Positions 49,502 to 57,953 of a DNA stretch of 64,000 nucleotides are shown here, in pieces. Numbering within the stretch: the first letter of the stretch is position 1; each line of letters opens with the position of its first letter. A model generated the notes under the pieces. The model was not told the origin of the DNA. It saw nothing but the letters and a program-made list of their open reading frames with translations, and did not search any database. The DNA comes from Rhodospira trueperi (GTDB lineage Bacteria; Pseudomonadota; Alphaproteobacteria; Rhodospirillales; Rhodospirillaceae). The stretch spans positions 186,001 to 250,000 of the forward strand of contig NZ_FNAP01000005.1 of NCBI RefSeq assembly GCF_900101965.1, in the 5' to 3' direction. Both the position numbers and the translations under genes were made by a program.

Positions 49502-50971
49502 TCACGAGTATTTCGGTACGCAGCCAAGGCATGGGACATCCACGAGCTTCAGTTCACTGGGCTGAAGGACAATGTCCTCGAAGGAATAGGAGACATAGGC
49601 CAACAGGGTCCCCAGGAACCCGGAGACGATGACAAACAGGGGCAACAGGATGATGAGTTGCGGCCAGACCGGGTCGTCGTCCGTGAACGGTTCGCGGATC
49701 ACCGAGATGGTGTTCGTGGAGTGCTCACGCAGGATGTTTTGAACACGGATTTCCTGGGCCTTCCGAGAGAACGCCAAATAGGACTCGCGAACTAGGTCGG
49801 CGTCCTGTTCCATCGTGTCCAGGGTCTGCTGATCGGTGGTCATCTCGATCAGCCCTTGTTTCAGGGATTGTGCTGCTTCGCGATGCAGGGCAATCCGTTC
49901 TGTCAGGGCCTCCATTCGCCCGGTGAAATACCCGACCTTGGCATCCTGATAGCGCTCGTAGAGCGACTGAAGCACGGTTTCCAGGCTCCGCCGACGCGGC
50001 GAGCCCGGCGGCAACTGGGCGATCTCGGCTTCCTTGGCGACAATCTCGTCGGACAGCATGGCCGTGATGGGGTTGGCCTGCGAGATTTCCTGACCGATAG
50101 CCAGGATGTTGGGGCCAGTCGTTGCGCTCCGCATCTGCAACTTGGCCTCCTCCAGTTCCCCCTCCAGGTTCCGGATCGCTTCGCTGTGGGCTTCGATGCC
50201 AGCGGTGAACTCAGACCGCAGGGTATCAACGTCGGCCAAGTCCCGCGCGCGGCGGAAGCGGGTGATCTCGTCCATCAGGGCGTCGTAGGTGGCGCGTTGG
50301 GCTGCAGCGTCGGCGGCGTAGACCGACACCGCGTTTTCGGACCCAAAGATCCTCGCCCGGTCATTCAAATAAGCATCCACCAGCAGGCGCTGGATTTCAA
50401 CAAGTTTGGACCGATCAAAAAAGCTAACCTTGACCTCAATGATGTGAGTTCCCTCCAGTGGGGCGGCAACAATTAAGCCCCGTAGCCCCTGCATCTTGGC
50501 ACGCCAGACATTTAGCTCGTCGATTTCCTTCGGAGTCCCAACAGGAAACGGGAATATACCTGTTATGAAGTCCTTAATTTGGCCCGTGATCGCAGCCGCT
50601 TGGTCCTTGAATGCGCGCACCCAGGCCGGCATGTAATCGACAAAGTTGGTGGAAAAATCAGGATGGCGGGCTTCCAGTTCGGTCAATACATTGTCCAGCA
50701 CCGTATCGCTGACCAAAACTTCCATCTCATTGGCCAGGAATTCAGCGTTCATGAAGGGTTGGTTCATGAACACGCCGGTGTCGGGCAGAATGCGCGAGGT
50801 ATCCACGTCCGGCGCCTGAACCAGCACTCGGAAATGGCCGACGAAAAGGCGTGGCGACGCCGCCATCAGCACCGCCAGGATCACGAGGCTGAACAAAACC
50901 ATACTGACAATCATGGTTCTTTTGTAAAAGAAAACCATGAGAGCGGTTCTTAGGATTTCGGAGTATTGCAT
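49502..50971 (-). CDS. Wzz-type polysaccharide chain-length/co-polymerase protein
   Basis: A 489-residue inner-membrane protein with helices near residues 18-40 and 440-465. A long coiled-coil region (about 190-420) lies between. The N-terminal Wzz domain follows helix 1. The C-terminus ends V-D-V-P-C-L-G-C-V-P-K-Y-S and lacks a kinase domain; a CpsD-like protein is encoded separately at the other end of the locus. It should set chain length and dock with the Wza-type exporter. Confidence 0.87.
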   Translation of the reverse strand: MQYSEILRTALMVFFYKRTMIVSMVLFSLVILAVLMAASPRLFVGHFRVLVQAPDVDTSRILPDTGVFMNQPFMNAEFLANEMEVLVSDTVLDNVLTELEARHPDFSTNFVDYMPAWVRAFKDQAAAITGQIKDFITGIFPFPVGTPKEIDELNVWRAKMQGLRGLIVAAPLEGTHIIEVKVSFFDRSKLVEIQRLLVDAYLNDRARIFGSENAVSVYAADAAAQRATYDALMDEITRFRRARDLADVDTLRSEFTAGIEAHSEAIRNLEGELEEAKLQMRSATTGPNILAIGQEISQANPITAMLSDEIVAKEAEIAQLPPGSPRRRSLETVLQSLYERYQDAKVGYFTGRMEALTERIALHREAAQSLKQGLIEMTTDQQTLDTMEQDADLVRESYLAFSRKAQEIRVQNILREHSTNTISVIREPFTDDDPVWPQLIILLPLFVIVSGFLGTLLAYVSYSFEDIVLQPSELKLVDVPCLGCVPKYS

Positions 50972-51006
50972 AGGTCCCGTTCGCCTTTCACGGGTTCAGT
51001 CTGCGG

Positions 51007-52008
51007 TTACCGGCGAAGCGGATAGCTCAGGCTGGCGCCGCCGGTGAAGCCGTTCAGCAAGAGGATGTCGGCGAGTTCGCGCATCTTTTCCGCGGTTATC
51101 GACAGGCCGGAGCGCGGCACATACACCACGTCGTCGGACTTCAACTCCAGGATCGACGTGCCGCCGGCGAGGAACAGCATTTCCGTCTCGAACTTGCGGA
51201 GTTCATAAGTGCCATCGTCCTTCCGCAGCAGGTAGATGGATTCCAGATCCGCATCATCCCTGTACCCACCGGCCTGCGCCACGGCTTGCTGCAGCGAGAC
51301 TGTGGTGGTGATGGGATAAGCGCCAGGTTGAGCCACCGCGCCGAGAACATAGACGTTGACCGGTTGGGTTTCCAGCAGGCCAAGGGTGACCCTCACGTCG
51401 CCCCATCCCGCCTCCGCATAGCGGTCGTTGACCTCCGCTTCCACCTCGTCGACCGGCCGGCCAGCCGCAGTGAACGTGCCGATTCCCGGTAGGGAACTCC
51501 TACCGTCCGGTCCGACCCTGGCGAGCCATCGCTGACCTTCGTCGTTCGAGCTAATGACGGCGCGCAGTTCGTCACTCCGGGTGTGGGACCGCACGATTCC
51601 GAAGAACACGTCGTTCGGCGGAAAGATGTTGGCGTAGCCCCCGGTCACGACGCCACGGGCCTGACTGGCGGTCATTCCCCCGATCTTTACGTCGCCGAGA
51701 TACGGCAGGGACACCTTGCCATCCGTGCGGACGGTCTGGGTCACGTTCAAGTCAGGCGCGGTCGCGAACCGAACCTCGACCTCGTCGCCACTCCGAAGGT
51801 TAAACGTTCCTTCTTGGTTCAGGAAAAAGTAAGCGGCGGTGACAACGTCGTAGGGCCGCAGATTGTAAAGAGTCTCGCTCCCCAAAAGACTTGCGGGAGT
51901 CTCCGCTTGAAGAGACTCCCCCAGAGTTTTCGGAAATGTCTCGGCGCATCCTCCGAGAATAAATATGAGTCCAATGCCGACGGTGATCTGGCGTACAGCA
52001 AGCGTCAT
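51007..52008 (-). CDS. Wza-type polysaccharide export lipoprotein
   Basis: A 333-residue outer-membrane polysaccharide exporter (OPX). The lipobox I-L-G-G-C marks the lipoprotein. The Poly_export domain reads L-R-S-G-D-E-V-E-V-R-F and V-R-T-D-G-K-V-S-L-P-Y-L-G-D-V, and SLBB-type segments follow (V-N-V-Y-V-L-G-A-V-A-Q-P-G-A-Y-P). It forms the periplasmic and outer-membrane channel. The ATG overlaps the stop of the sugar transferase gene (ATGA). Confidence 0.92.
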   Translation of the reverse strand: MTLAVRQITVGIGLIFILGGCAETFPKTLGESLQAETPASLLGSETLYNLRPYDVVTAAYFFLNQEGTFNLRSGDEVEVRFATAPDLNVTQTVRTDGKVSLPYLGDVKIGGMTASQARGVVTGGYANIFPPNDVFFGIVRSHTRSDELRAVISSNDEGQRWLARVGPDGRSSLPGIGTFTAAGRPVDEVEAEVNDRYAEAGWGDVRVTLGLLETQPVNVYVLGAVAQPGAYPITTTVSLQQAVAQAGGYRDDADLESIYLLRKDDGTYELRKFETEMLFLAGGTSILELKSDDVVYVPRSGLSITAEKMRELADILLLNGFTGGASLSYPLRR

Positions 52009-53078
52009 AGCAGCGTTTTTCCAAGAATGTACCGCTCAAGGACGTACTGCCCGACATCAGAAGCCGGTTCGAAGAAAACGAGAACTTCGTGCTTGGTCCC
52101 GGGGCGATTAAGTGGGTTCACACGAACCACCCTGCACCGCGCCGAACGGATTTGCCAAAGACCACGCCGTTTGCGCCGTACCTCAAAGACAACAACGTCA
52201 CCCGCAGAAAGGGCAACGTCAACGGACGTTAGCGTACAGGCATGGTCATCAATGTCAAGGACGTTGCCGATGACTGTTTTTTCACCATCCGCACCATGCC
52301 GCGTCAAGGTGACGCGACCTTCGGTTTTACACCGATAACTCTGCCGGCGGTCGTGGGTTAGCCAGGCGCCTGGGGCTGAGTGGTGCATCAGAAGGCTCAC
52401 TCCCAGGCGTGCCATCGCGCCCCCACACAGCGCGGCAAGCCTGAACGAATTCGGCGGCTCGACATTCGGCCTCAAGTAAAGGTGCCGGAAGAACCGGTAT
52501 CGGATCCGCTGCGAGGCGCCGTGCGGCATGTATAGCTGGACGGGACCGATCAGGCCCGGCTTGTAAGGCGGTCTCTCGACGATGCAGGGCAGAATGTCGC
52601 GGTGCTCGTGAAAGAAGGCATGGCGGATGGGGCGCGGCCCAAAAAGACTCATTTCGCCCATGGCCACGTTCCAGAGCTGCGGTAGCTCGTCGATGCGAGT
52701 CGCCCGCAGGTACCGACCAAGCGGCGTGACATCGTTACTGCGGGCCTGCAGAACCTGGCCGCGCACCCTCTGTTCGGCGCCGTTCTCAAGCGTCCGGAAC
52801 TTCCGGATCAGGAAGTCCTGACCGAACTGGCCGATCCGGCGGCCGCTGTAGATCACGGGGGATCCTTGGGCGAAGTAAAGAGTGATCGCGACCATAAGCA
52901 TAATTGGCGAGGCAAGTATCAGTAGTCCGCAGGCAACGATGCGTTCCAGTAGGTTGGAGAAATTCGTCCGGCCGCCTCCCTGATACAACCAAGGCGGAAT
53001 GGCGGTTGTGGTCACGTTTTCAAGCGAGTGCACTTTTCTGACCTTTCGGCAAAGCGTGGAAGTGAAGCAACGGTCCAT
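52005..53078 (-). CDS. Initiating sugar transferase fused to a PilZ-like domain
   Basis: A 357-residue fusion. Residues 40-230 form a polyprenyl-phosphate sugar transferase (one membrane helix, then [18 protein letters not shown] and M-S-L-F-G-P-R-P), which attaches the first sugar to undecaprenyl phosphate. Residues 242-345 look like a PilZ domain: D-R-R-Q-S-Y-R supplies the RxxxR motif of c-di-GMP binding (R244 or R245 and R249), but the second motif reads D-I-D-D-H-A instead of D-x-S-x-x-G. This could place initiation under c-di-GMP control. It is the first gene of the locus. The exact start is uncertain. Confidence 0.82.
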   Translation of the reverse strand: MDRCFTSTLCRKVRKVHSLENVTTTAIPPWLYQGGGRTNFSNLLERIVACGLLILASPIMLMVAITLYFAQGSPVIYSGRRIGQFGQDFLIRKFRTLENGAEQRVRGQVLQARSNDVTPLGRYLRATRIDELPQLWNVAMGEMSLFGPRPIRHAFFHEHRDILPCIVERPPYKPGLIGPVQLYMPHGASQRIRYRFFRHLYLRPNVEPPNSFRLAALCGGAMARLGVSLLMHHSAPGAWLTHDRRQSYRCKTEGRVTLTRHGADGEKTVIGNVLDIDDHACTLTSVDVALSAGDVVVFEVRRKRRGLWQIRSARCRVVRVNPLNRPGTKHEVLVFFEPASDVGQYVLERYILGKTLL

Positions 53079-53154
53079 TTGGCCGCAGGACGCTGCCGTT
53101 CCAGAAACGCAAATGTAATAGAGAGTTGGAAGTGGTGCACAGTTTCAAGAAGTA

Positions 53155-53183
53155 TGTTTAGCAGCGTGAGATGCCACAATCAA
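53155..53183 (-). promoter_or_regulatory. Candidate sigma-70 promoter of the exopolysaccharide operon
   Basis: On the minus strand TTGATT (53183-53178) and TAAACA (53160-53155) are separated by 17 bases in an AT-rich stretch, about 75 bases before the sugar transferase start. Confidence 0.5.
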
Positions 53184-53484
53184 CCGGACATCTGTTGTAT
53201 GATTCTATAGCTTTCGTCCATAATTTTCCTGGGCTCTTATGGCGTTAGATATATGCCGTTGGCCTTGATTGTCGTCGTGGAGATCGAAATCGGGAGCCGG
53301 TGAAGGATCGAAGCACGTTTTCGGTGTGGCTTTCGGAGATTGGTGCCTGACACCGGAACCGCGGGCGGGCGACTCCGGCGTGCCATCGGGAGAACGCCTC
53401 TCAGCGGGTCAGCATGGTGTCCATGGCCTTGTCCCAGGTCGGACCGGCCGGACAGCCCGGCGCGCTGCGCGCGCGGGATCGTGA

Positions 53485-53580
53485 TGGCGGTGATAGCCAG
53501 CATAGGCGTCGGTCTGCAAGAGGTCGGTTCATCCGTCCATGCGCAGGGGTGTTCCTGGCTGTGGTCGGGGGGCTGGATCT
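53485..53580 (-). mobile_element. IS66-type transposase remnant
   Basis: The minus strand encodes L-Q-T-D-A-Y-A-G-Y at 53519-53493, a hallmark stretch of IS66 TnpC transposases. Preceding codons resemble the degraded S-P-D-R-x-G-E-H-P segment. Frames are broken on both sides and no inverted repeats are seen, so only debris remains. Confidence 0.5.
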
Positions 53581-53809
53581 ACGCCGCCGGTGCCTCGGGC
53601 CCGCCGAGCGGCGAAACCGGGCCGCCTGAGCTGCGAAAAACGACCGGTAACGGAGCCAGGTCGTTCCTGGGGCCGATGATGATGGCGCCCGGGCCAAAGT
53701 TAGGCGGAAGACCGCCAAACCCGATCACTCGGAAACGGACTTTGGGCAAATCGGGCCGATTGCGTCCGTTTTGACTCACCCATCGTGCTCTGGACTTGTG
53801 ACATGAAAT

Positions 53810-53848
53810 CAAATCGTCGTCGCGATCCGTTCCGGATCGCTCGGGATT
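53810..53848 (-). repeat. Dispersed 39-base repeat, copy 2
   Basis: Inverted copy of 19388-19426 with a single mismatch in the palindromic core. It lies 28 bases beyond the GT2 stop codon. Confidence 0.85.
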
Positions 53849-53875
53849 GGCTCGATCTTGACAAACGCAGTCGGC

Positions 53876-55033
53876 TCAGCGCGCGGCCTTCTGCCACAGC
53901 ACGGTGTGCCGCCCGCGCACGTGCTGCAGGAAGCCGTAAGCCAGCCCCAGATTGCCGACGGTGATGTAGTAGGCGAGCGTTGCTGGCCGCCAGCGGCGAT
54001 TCGGGGTGCGGCTTAGGATCGCGCCGACCGCCGCCAGAGCATAGAACGCCGCCTGCCCGGTCAGTGTTAGTAGCATCAACCAGCTGACCGGCGAAAAGAA
54101 CAGGACCGTCAGGTTTCCAAGCAACGCCGCGATCATGAAGAACGGCAGCAGCAACCGCAGATACTTGTGTGAGAAAAGAAAAAAGACTGTGAACGGGCTG
54201 TTCCAAGGCCACTCGCTGAACCGCATCATGTGCTGGTAGCGACCGCTGGTGATCCGCTTGCGACGCCTTAGTTCATCCTGCATTGTTCGGGACGAGCGGC
54301 GCCAGCAGTGCGCCGTCGGCTCATAAAGGACGCGGAAGCCCTGGCGCATGATGTGTAGCATCAGGAAGCTGTCGTCATTGATCAGACCAGCCGGTATTGG
54401 TGCGAACAGTTCGCGCCGCAGGGCCAGCAGCGACCCCACAACGCCGGTGGTGGAGGCAATGCGGCTTTCGGCCCTTTTCAGGAATGCTTCATAGCGCCAG
54501 TACAGCCCCTCCGACCCTGAGATATCGGAACCGTCCCTGGCTGGCTCCGGGGCGACATGTCCGCTGACGCAGCCAACACTGGGATCGTCGAAATGGCGGA
54601 CCAAGTGCGTCAGGGCATCGCGCGCCACCATGGCATTTGCGTCGGACACGAGCAGAATTTCGCCCCGGGCCTGCTCGGCTCCGCGGTTCAGAGCGTTGCC
54701 CTTGCCTTGACGCGGGCTGACTTCGACCACGACTACGCCGCGATCCTCAAAGCGCCGAGCAATGGCTTCGGTCCCATCGGTCGATCCGTCCGAGACAACG
54801 ATGATGTCCAGGTGCGGGTAGTCCAGATCCAGCGCGTTGTTGAGCTTGTCTTCGATCACCGCAGCCTCGTTGTAGGCCGCGACAAGCATGCTCACCCTGG
54901 GCTGGCCTGACCCGGTCTTGGTCGGGCGCGGGGCGACCTTGGCCAGGATCCACAGGACCGCAGGATAGCCGAGATAGTGATAGACCAGGGTTGCGATGCT
55001 GGCCAATACCAGGACCGTCAAGCTACCACTCAT
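53876..55033 (-). CDS. GT2-family membrane glycosyltransferase
   Basis: A 385-residue protein with an N-terminal helix (residues 4-22), a GT-A domain and three or four C-terminal helices. The catalytic motifs are V-A-A-Y-N-E-A, V-S-D-G-S-T-D-G-T, the DxD-like V-S-D-A-N-A and the acceptor loop Q-D-E-L-R-R-R-K-R-I-T-S-G-R-Y-Q, where the usual Q-R-x-R-W is altered. It is related to processive synthases but could add single sugars. Separated from the main locus by an 800-base region with transposon debris. The ATG at 55033 follows AGGAAAGAG. Confidence 0.88.
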   Translation of the reverse strand: MSGSLTVLVLASIATLVYHYLGYPAVLWILAKVAPRPTKTGSGQPRVSMLVAAYNEAAVIEDKLNNALDLDYPHLDIIVVSDGSTDGTEAIARRFEDRGVVVVEVSPRQGKGNALNRGAEQARGEILLVSDANAMVARDALTHLVRHFDDPSVGCVSGHVAPEPARDGSDISGSEGLYWRYEAFLKRAESRIASTTGVVGSLLALRRELFAPIPAGLINDDSFLMLHIMRQGFRVLYEPTAHCWRRSSRTMQDELRRRKRITSGRYQHMMRFSEWPWNSPFTVFFLFSHKYLRLLLPFFMIAALLGNLTVLFFSPVSWLMLLTLTGQAAFYALAAVGAILSRTPNRRWRPATLAYYITVGNLGLAYGFLQHVRGRHTVLWQKAAR

Positions 55034-55107
55034 GCTCTTTCCTGCGCGTGCGAGGTGGATGTTTGCTCGCGCGTATATCAGCAGCACGGGCGCCCTTCAA
55101 GAGCGCC

Positions 55108-55366
55108 GGCCGACGGTCAGAAGTTCTCATTTTGGAGCTGTCACCGTTCAGCCGGCTTTCGCTGGGTGTCTGACAGGAGCGCCACGCGCGGATCGGACTC
55201 CCTCCCCTGGATAGGGGAGGGCTGGGGTGGGGTTGATGCGAAAGGAGAAAGCGGCGCGTTCATAAACTCGCCCCCCTCCCAACCTCCCCCCGAAAGGGGG
55301 GCGGAGTCCGAGCGGCGCTGTTCGGTCCTTGATCGTCCAGCCAAAATGAGAGCTGCTGGCCGACGG
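55108..55366. mobile_element. MITE-like element with composite palindromic core
   Basis: Imperfect 17-base terminal inverted repeats (55119-55135 and 55341-55357; 15 of 17 match) contain TCTCATTTTGG and its complement. The nine bases GGCCGACGG occur as direct repeats outside them (55108-55116 and 55358-55366), like a target-site duplication. The interior holds two GC-rich hairpins bounded by the inverted repeats CGGACTCC and GGAGTCCG. No coding capacity. Confidence 0.6.
55200..55301. repeat. Paired GC-rich hairpins inside the MITE-like element
   Basis: The first hairpin has perfect arms CCCTCCCCT and AGGGGAGGG (55200-55221); the second has CCCCCC-GAAA-GGGGGG (55286-55301). They face each other in opposite orientation. 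Similar CCCTCCCC-type hairpins are a common class of alphaproteobacterial repeat. Confidence 0.7.
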
Positions 55367-55430
55367 CTCCACGCGGTAAAGTGCGGCGCCGGGAGGTTTG
55401 GACGACAAGCGTTCGTCGTGGTCTGCGGGA

Positions 55431-55836
55431 TCAGGCGTTGACTGCGGCGTCAGGGCCGAAACGCTCTGACGCCGCGCCCAGCCCCAGGGAAAGAGGTCGT
55501 CGATCCCGGTCGCGGGCGCCCAGGACGGACTCCAGGCGGTGTGCTTCAAGGGCGGCGGTGGTGGGGTCCAGAGTTGATGCCGCGCGCCGTGCCCACGCAG
55601 TCGCGGCCGATGTGGGCGCGGTGCCGCAAATGATCGACGATGGGCAGCTCCGCGGTGACGTCCGCCATGTTGGGCGGCGCCATCTCGAACCAGACCGGGC
55701 GCCCGTCGCTGTACTGACGCTGGAGTCGCGAACGAGGCTGGCGAATGGTGATGGGGCCTTCCCGGGCGGTGCGGCGGCCTGATTTCGTCCGCCGAAGGCC
55801 TTTTCGGACCCAGGGTGGGTACGCCACCTTCCGCAA
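55431..55836 (-). pseudogene. Possible frameshifted gene fragment of unknown family
   Basis: Minus-strand codons from 55836 read V-R-K-G-L-R-R-T-K-S-G-R-R-T, then V-W-F-E-M-A-P-P-N-M-A-D-V-T-A-E-L-P-I-V-D-H. Near 55563 a shift of frame continues as D-P-T-T-A-A-L-E-A-H-R-L-E-S-V-L to a stop at 55431. Amino acid composition looks protein-like on both sides of the shift. I do not recognise it. Confidence 0.35.
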
Positions 55837-55891
55837 TGCACGTTTGACAGGCTAGAGTGGGCCGCGATCTCGACCCTCATCGGACCCGTCC

Positions 55892-56458
55892 ATGCTCCGC
55901 TCCCTTCCCAACGCTCTCACCCTCGGCCGCATCGCGCTGATCCCGGTCGTCATGCTGCTGATCTATATGCCCGGCGACGCGGCGCGCTGGGCCGCCGCCG
56001 GACTGTTCGTGCTGGCGGCGGTGACCGACTACCTCGACGGCTGGCTGGCACGGCGCCTGGACGTGGTTTCGGAGATCGGCCGGGCGCTCGACCCCATCGC
56101 CGACAAGCTGCTGGTTGCTGCGGTTCTCCTGATGCTGGCTGGGGTGGGCCGCCTGAGCGACCTCGCCCTGATCCCCGCCGTCGTCATCCTGTCGCGCGAG
56201 ATTCTCGTCTCCGGCCTGCGCGAGGCGCTGGCGGGCAGAAATGTAGTGATGCCAGTGACCCGGCTGGCCAAGTGGAAGACAACCGCCCAACTCGCCGCGC
56301 TGCCGCTGCTGCTGGTGGGGGACGCCGGGTCCGTCATCGGCCTGTCGCTGCAAGGACCCGGGGAAGCGCTGCTGTGGATCGCGGGAGGGCTGACCGCCCG
56401 CACCGGGTATACCTATGTCATGCAGGCCCTGGCCCACATGCGGGAGGCGCCGTCGTGA
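55892..56458 (+). CDS. pgsA: CDP-diacylglycerol-glycerol-3-phosphate phosphatidyltransferase
   Basis: A 188-residue membrane enzyme that makes phosphatidylglycerol phosphate, the first step to phosphatidylglycerol and cardiolipin. The CDP-alcohol transferase motif D-G-x2-A-R-x8-G-x3-D-x3-D is complete (D-G-W-L-A-R-R-L through D-P-I-A-D-K). The N-terminal L-P-N-A-L-T-L-G-R-I is typical. Its stop overlaps a GTG start for moeA (GTGA), linking lipid and molybdenum cofactor genes in one operon. Confidence 0.94.
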   Translation: MLRSLPNALTLGRIALIPVVMLLIYMPGDAARWAAAGLFVLAAVTDYLDGWLARRLDVVSEIGRALDPIADKLLVAAVLLMLAGVGRLSDLALIPAVVILSREILVSGLREALAGRNVVMPVTRLAKWKTTAQLAALPLLLVGDAGSVIGLSLQGPGEALLWIAGGLTARTGYTYVMQALAHMREAPS

Positions 56459-57702
56459 CCTCGGACTGCTTCGCCGTGCCCGGGGGCCTGATGCCGCTCG
56501 ACGACGCGCTGGACGACCTTGCCCGTCGCCTGTCGCCGGTGGTGGTGCCGGAGCGGGTTCCGCTGCGCGCGGCGGTCGGACGGGTGCTGGCCGCCGACAT
56601 CGTCGCCGCCGTGGACCACCCGGGCCACGATGCCTCGGCCATGGACGGTTACGCCGTCCGCCATGCCGACCTGTCCGAGTCAGCGCCTGTGATCCTGCCG
56701 CTGTCCGGGCGGGTGGCGGCCGGCCATCCGCTGGCCCATCCGCTGGCCCCGGGCACGGTGGCGCGCATCTTCACAGGCGGGGTGATGCCGGAGGGCGCCG
56801 ACACGGTCATCATGCAGGAGGACGTCACGGAGACGGCCGACGGACGCGCCACCCTGCCCGCCGGCGTATCCCCGGGCCGCCACGTGCGCGCCGCCGCCAG
56901 CGATTTCCGCGCCGGCACGACGGTGCTCACCGCTGGGCGCCGGCTGCGGGCGCCAGACATCGCGCTGGCCGCCGCCGCCGGCCAGACCCACCCGCCGGTG
57001 TTCTCGCCCGTGCGGGTGGGGGTTTTCTCGACCGGTGACGAGGTGGTGGAGCCGGGCCGACCGCTGCCGCCCGGCGGGCTGTATGACGCCAACCGCTACG
57101 GCCTGATGGCCCTGGCCGAGACGCTGGGCGCGGCGGTCAGCGACCTGGGTCACCTGCCCGACGACCGCGCGGCCATCCGCGATGCCCTCGACGGCGCCGC
57201 CGATGACCACGACGTCCTATTGACCTCCGGCGGGGTCTCGGTGGGCGGGGAGGACCATGTGCGCGACGCGGTGAGCGATGTCGGCGCGCTGCATTTCTGG
57301 CGGCTGGCCATCAAGCCGGGCAAGCCGGTGGCGCTGGGCCGCGTGCGGGCCGCGTCCTTCATCGGGTTGCCCGGAAACCCGATCTCGGCCCTGGTCACCT
57401 TCCTGCTGGTGGCGCGCTCCATGATCCAGCGCCTGGGTGGGCAGACCGTGGTCGCCCCGGCCCGGTACCCGGTGGCGGCCGGGTTTTCGCTGCCGGCCAC
57501 GGGCGCGCGGCGCGAATTCCCGCGCGGTTGGGTGGAAAACACCCCGGACGGACCCCGCGCACGGTTGTATCGCTCCCAGGACAGCGCCATGATCGCCTCC
57601 ATGAGCGCGGCCGGCGGCCTGCTGGACATCCCGGCGAACAGCCCGGCCATCGCTCCCGGCGATCCCGTGTCGTACATCCCCCTGGCCGAGGTGCTGACAT
57701 GA
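56455..57702 (+). CDS. moeA: Molybdopterin molybdenumtransferase MoeA
   Basis: A 415-residue enzyme that inserts molybdate into adenylated molybdopterin. Family motifs include S-A-M-D-G-Y-A-V, I-F-T-G-G-V-M-P-E-G-A-D-T-V-I-M-Q-E, S-T-G-D-E-V and L-T-S-G-G-V-S-V-G and the C-terminal G-L-P-G-N-P-I-S-A-L. The GTG at 56455 overlaps the pgsA stop; an ATG at 56491 is the alternative and begins closer to the usual N-terminus (M-P-L-D-D-A-L). The stop overlaps the ATG of moaD. Confidence 0.95.
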   Translation: MTSDCFAVPGGLMPLDDALDDLARRLSPVVVPERVPLRAAVGRVLAADIVAAVDHPGHDASAMDGYAVRHADLSESAPVILPLSGRVAAGHPLAHPLAPGTVARIFTGGVMPEGADTVIMQEDVTETADGRATLPAGVSPGRHVRAAASDFRAGTTVLTAGRRLRAPDIALAAAAGQTHPPVFSPVRVGVFSTGDEVVEPGRPLPPGGLYDANRYGLMALAETLGAAVSDLGHLPDDRAAIRDALDGAADDHDVLLTSGGVSVGGEDHVRDAVSDVGALHFWRLAIKPGKPVALGRVRAASFIGLPGNPISALVTFLLVARSMIQRLGGQTVVAPARYPVAAGFSLPATGARREFPRGWVENTPDGPRARLYRSQDSAMIASMSAAGGLLDIPANSPAIAPGDPVSYIPLAEVLT

Positions 57703-57950
57703 AGGTGCTGTATTTCGCTTGGCTGCGCGACCGCGTCGGCACCGGCGAGGAGACGGTGGACCCACCGCCGGAGGTCCGCACCGTCGGCGACCTGATGGCT
57801 TGGCTCACCAGCCGCAGCGACCGCCACGCCCGGGCGTTCAGCGATCCCGCCATCGTGCGCTGCGCCGTGGATCAGGACTTCGCCGACGTGAACGCACCGC
57901 TGGACGGTGCGGCGGAGGTCGCCTTCTTCCCCCCGGTGACCGGGGGTTAG
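57699..57950 (+). CDS. moaD: Molybdopterin synthase small subunit MoaD
   Basis: An 83-residue ubiquitin-fold protein ending in the essential Gly-Gly (P-P-V-T-G-G), which is adenylated by MoeB and converted to a thiocarboxylate. The N-terminal M-K-V-L-Y-F-A-W-L-R-D-R-V-G and V-R-T-V-G-D-L-M-A-W-L are typical. The ATG overlaps the moeA stop (ATGA). moaE follows after three bases. Confidence 0.94.
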   Translation: MKVLYFAWLRDRVGTGEETVDPPPEVRTVGDLMAWLTSRSDRHARAFSDPAIVRCAVDQDFADVNAPLDGAAEVAFFPPVTGG

Positions 57951-57953
57951 GCC

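Larger units (their letters stand above)
53079..53875. other. AT-rich intergenic region with promoter, IS66 relic and dispersed repeat
   Basis: About 800 bases between the sugar transferase and GT2 genes. The left part is AT-rich and holds a promoter candidate. The middle holds transposase debris, and the right end holds the second copy of the 39-base repeat. A short GGTGCCTGACACC motif lies at about 53340. No intact gene is supported. Confidence 0.7.
55034..55891. other. Intergenic region with MITE-like element and coding debris
   Basis: About 860 bases without an intact gene. The left third is a compact repeat element; the right part has coding-like stretches in shifted frames on the minus strand. 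No promoter is obvious for pgsA. Confidence 0.6.

Noticed and set aside
53334-53360. GGTGCCTGACACC motif as a REP element
   Set aside because: A short partial palindrome seen once in the window; not enough to call a repeat family.
53340-53774. 145-codon plus-strand frame in the gap upstream of the polysaccharide operon
   Set aside because: Covers IS66 debris on the other strand and has no recognisable features.
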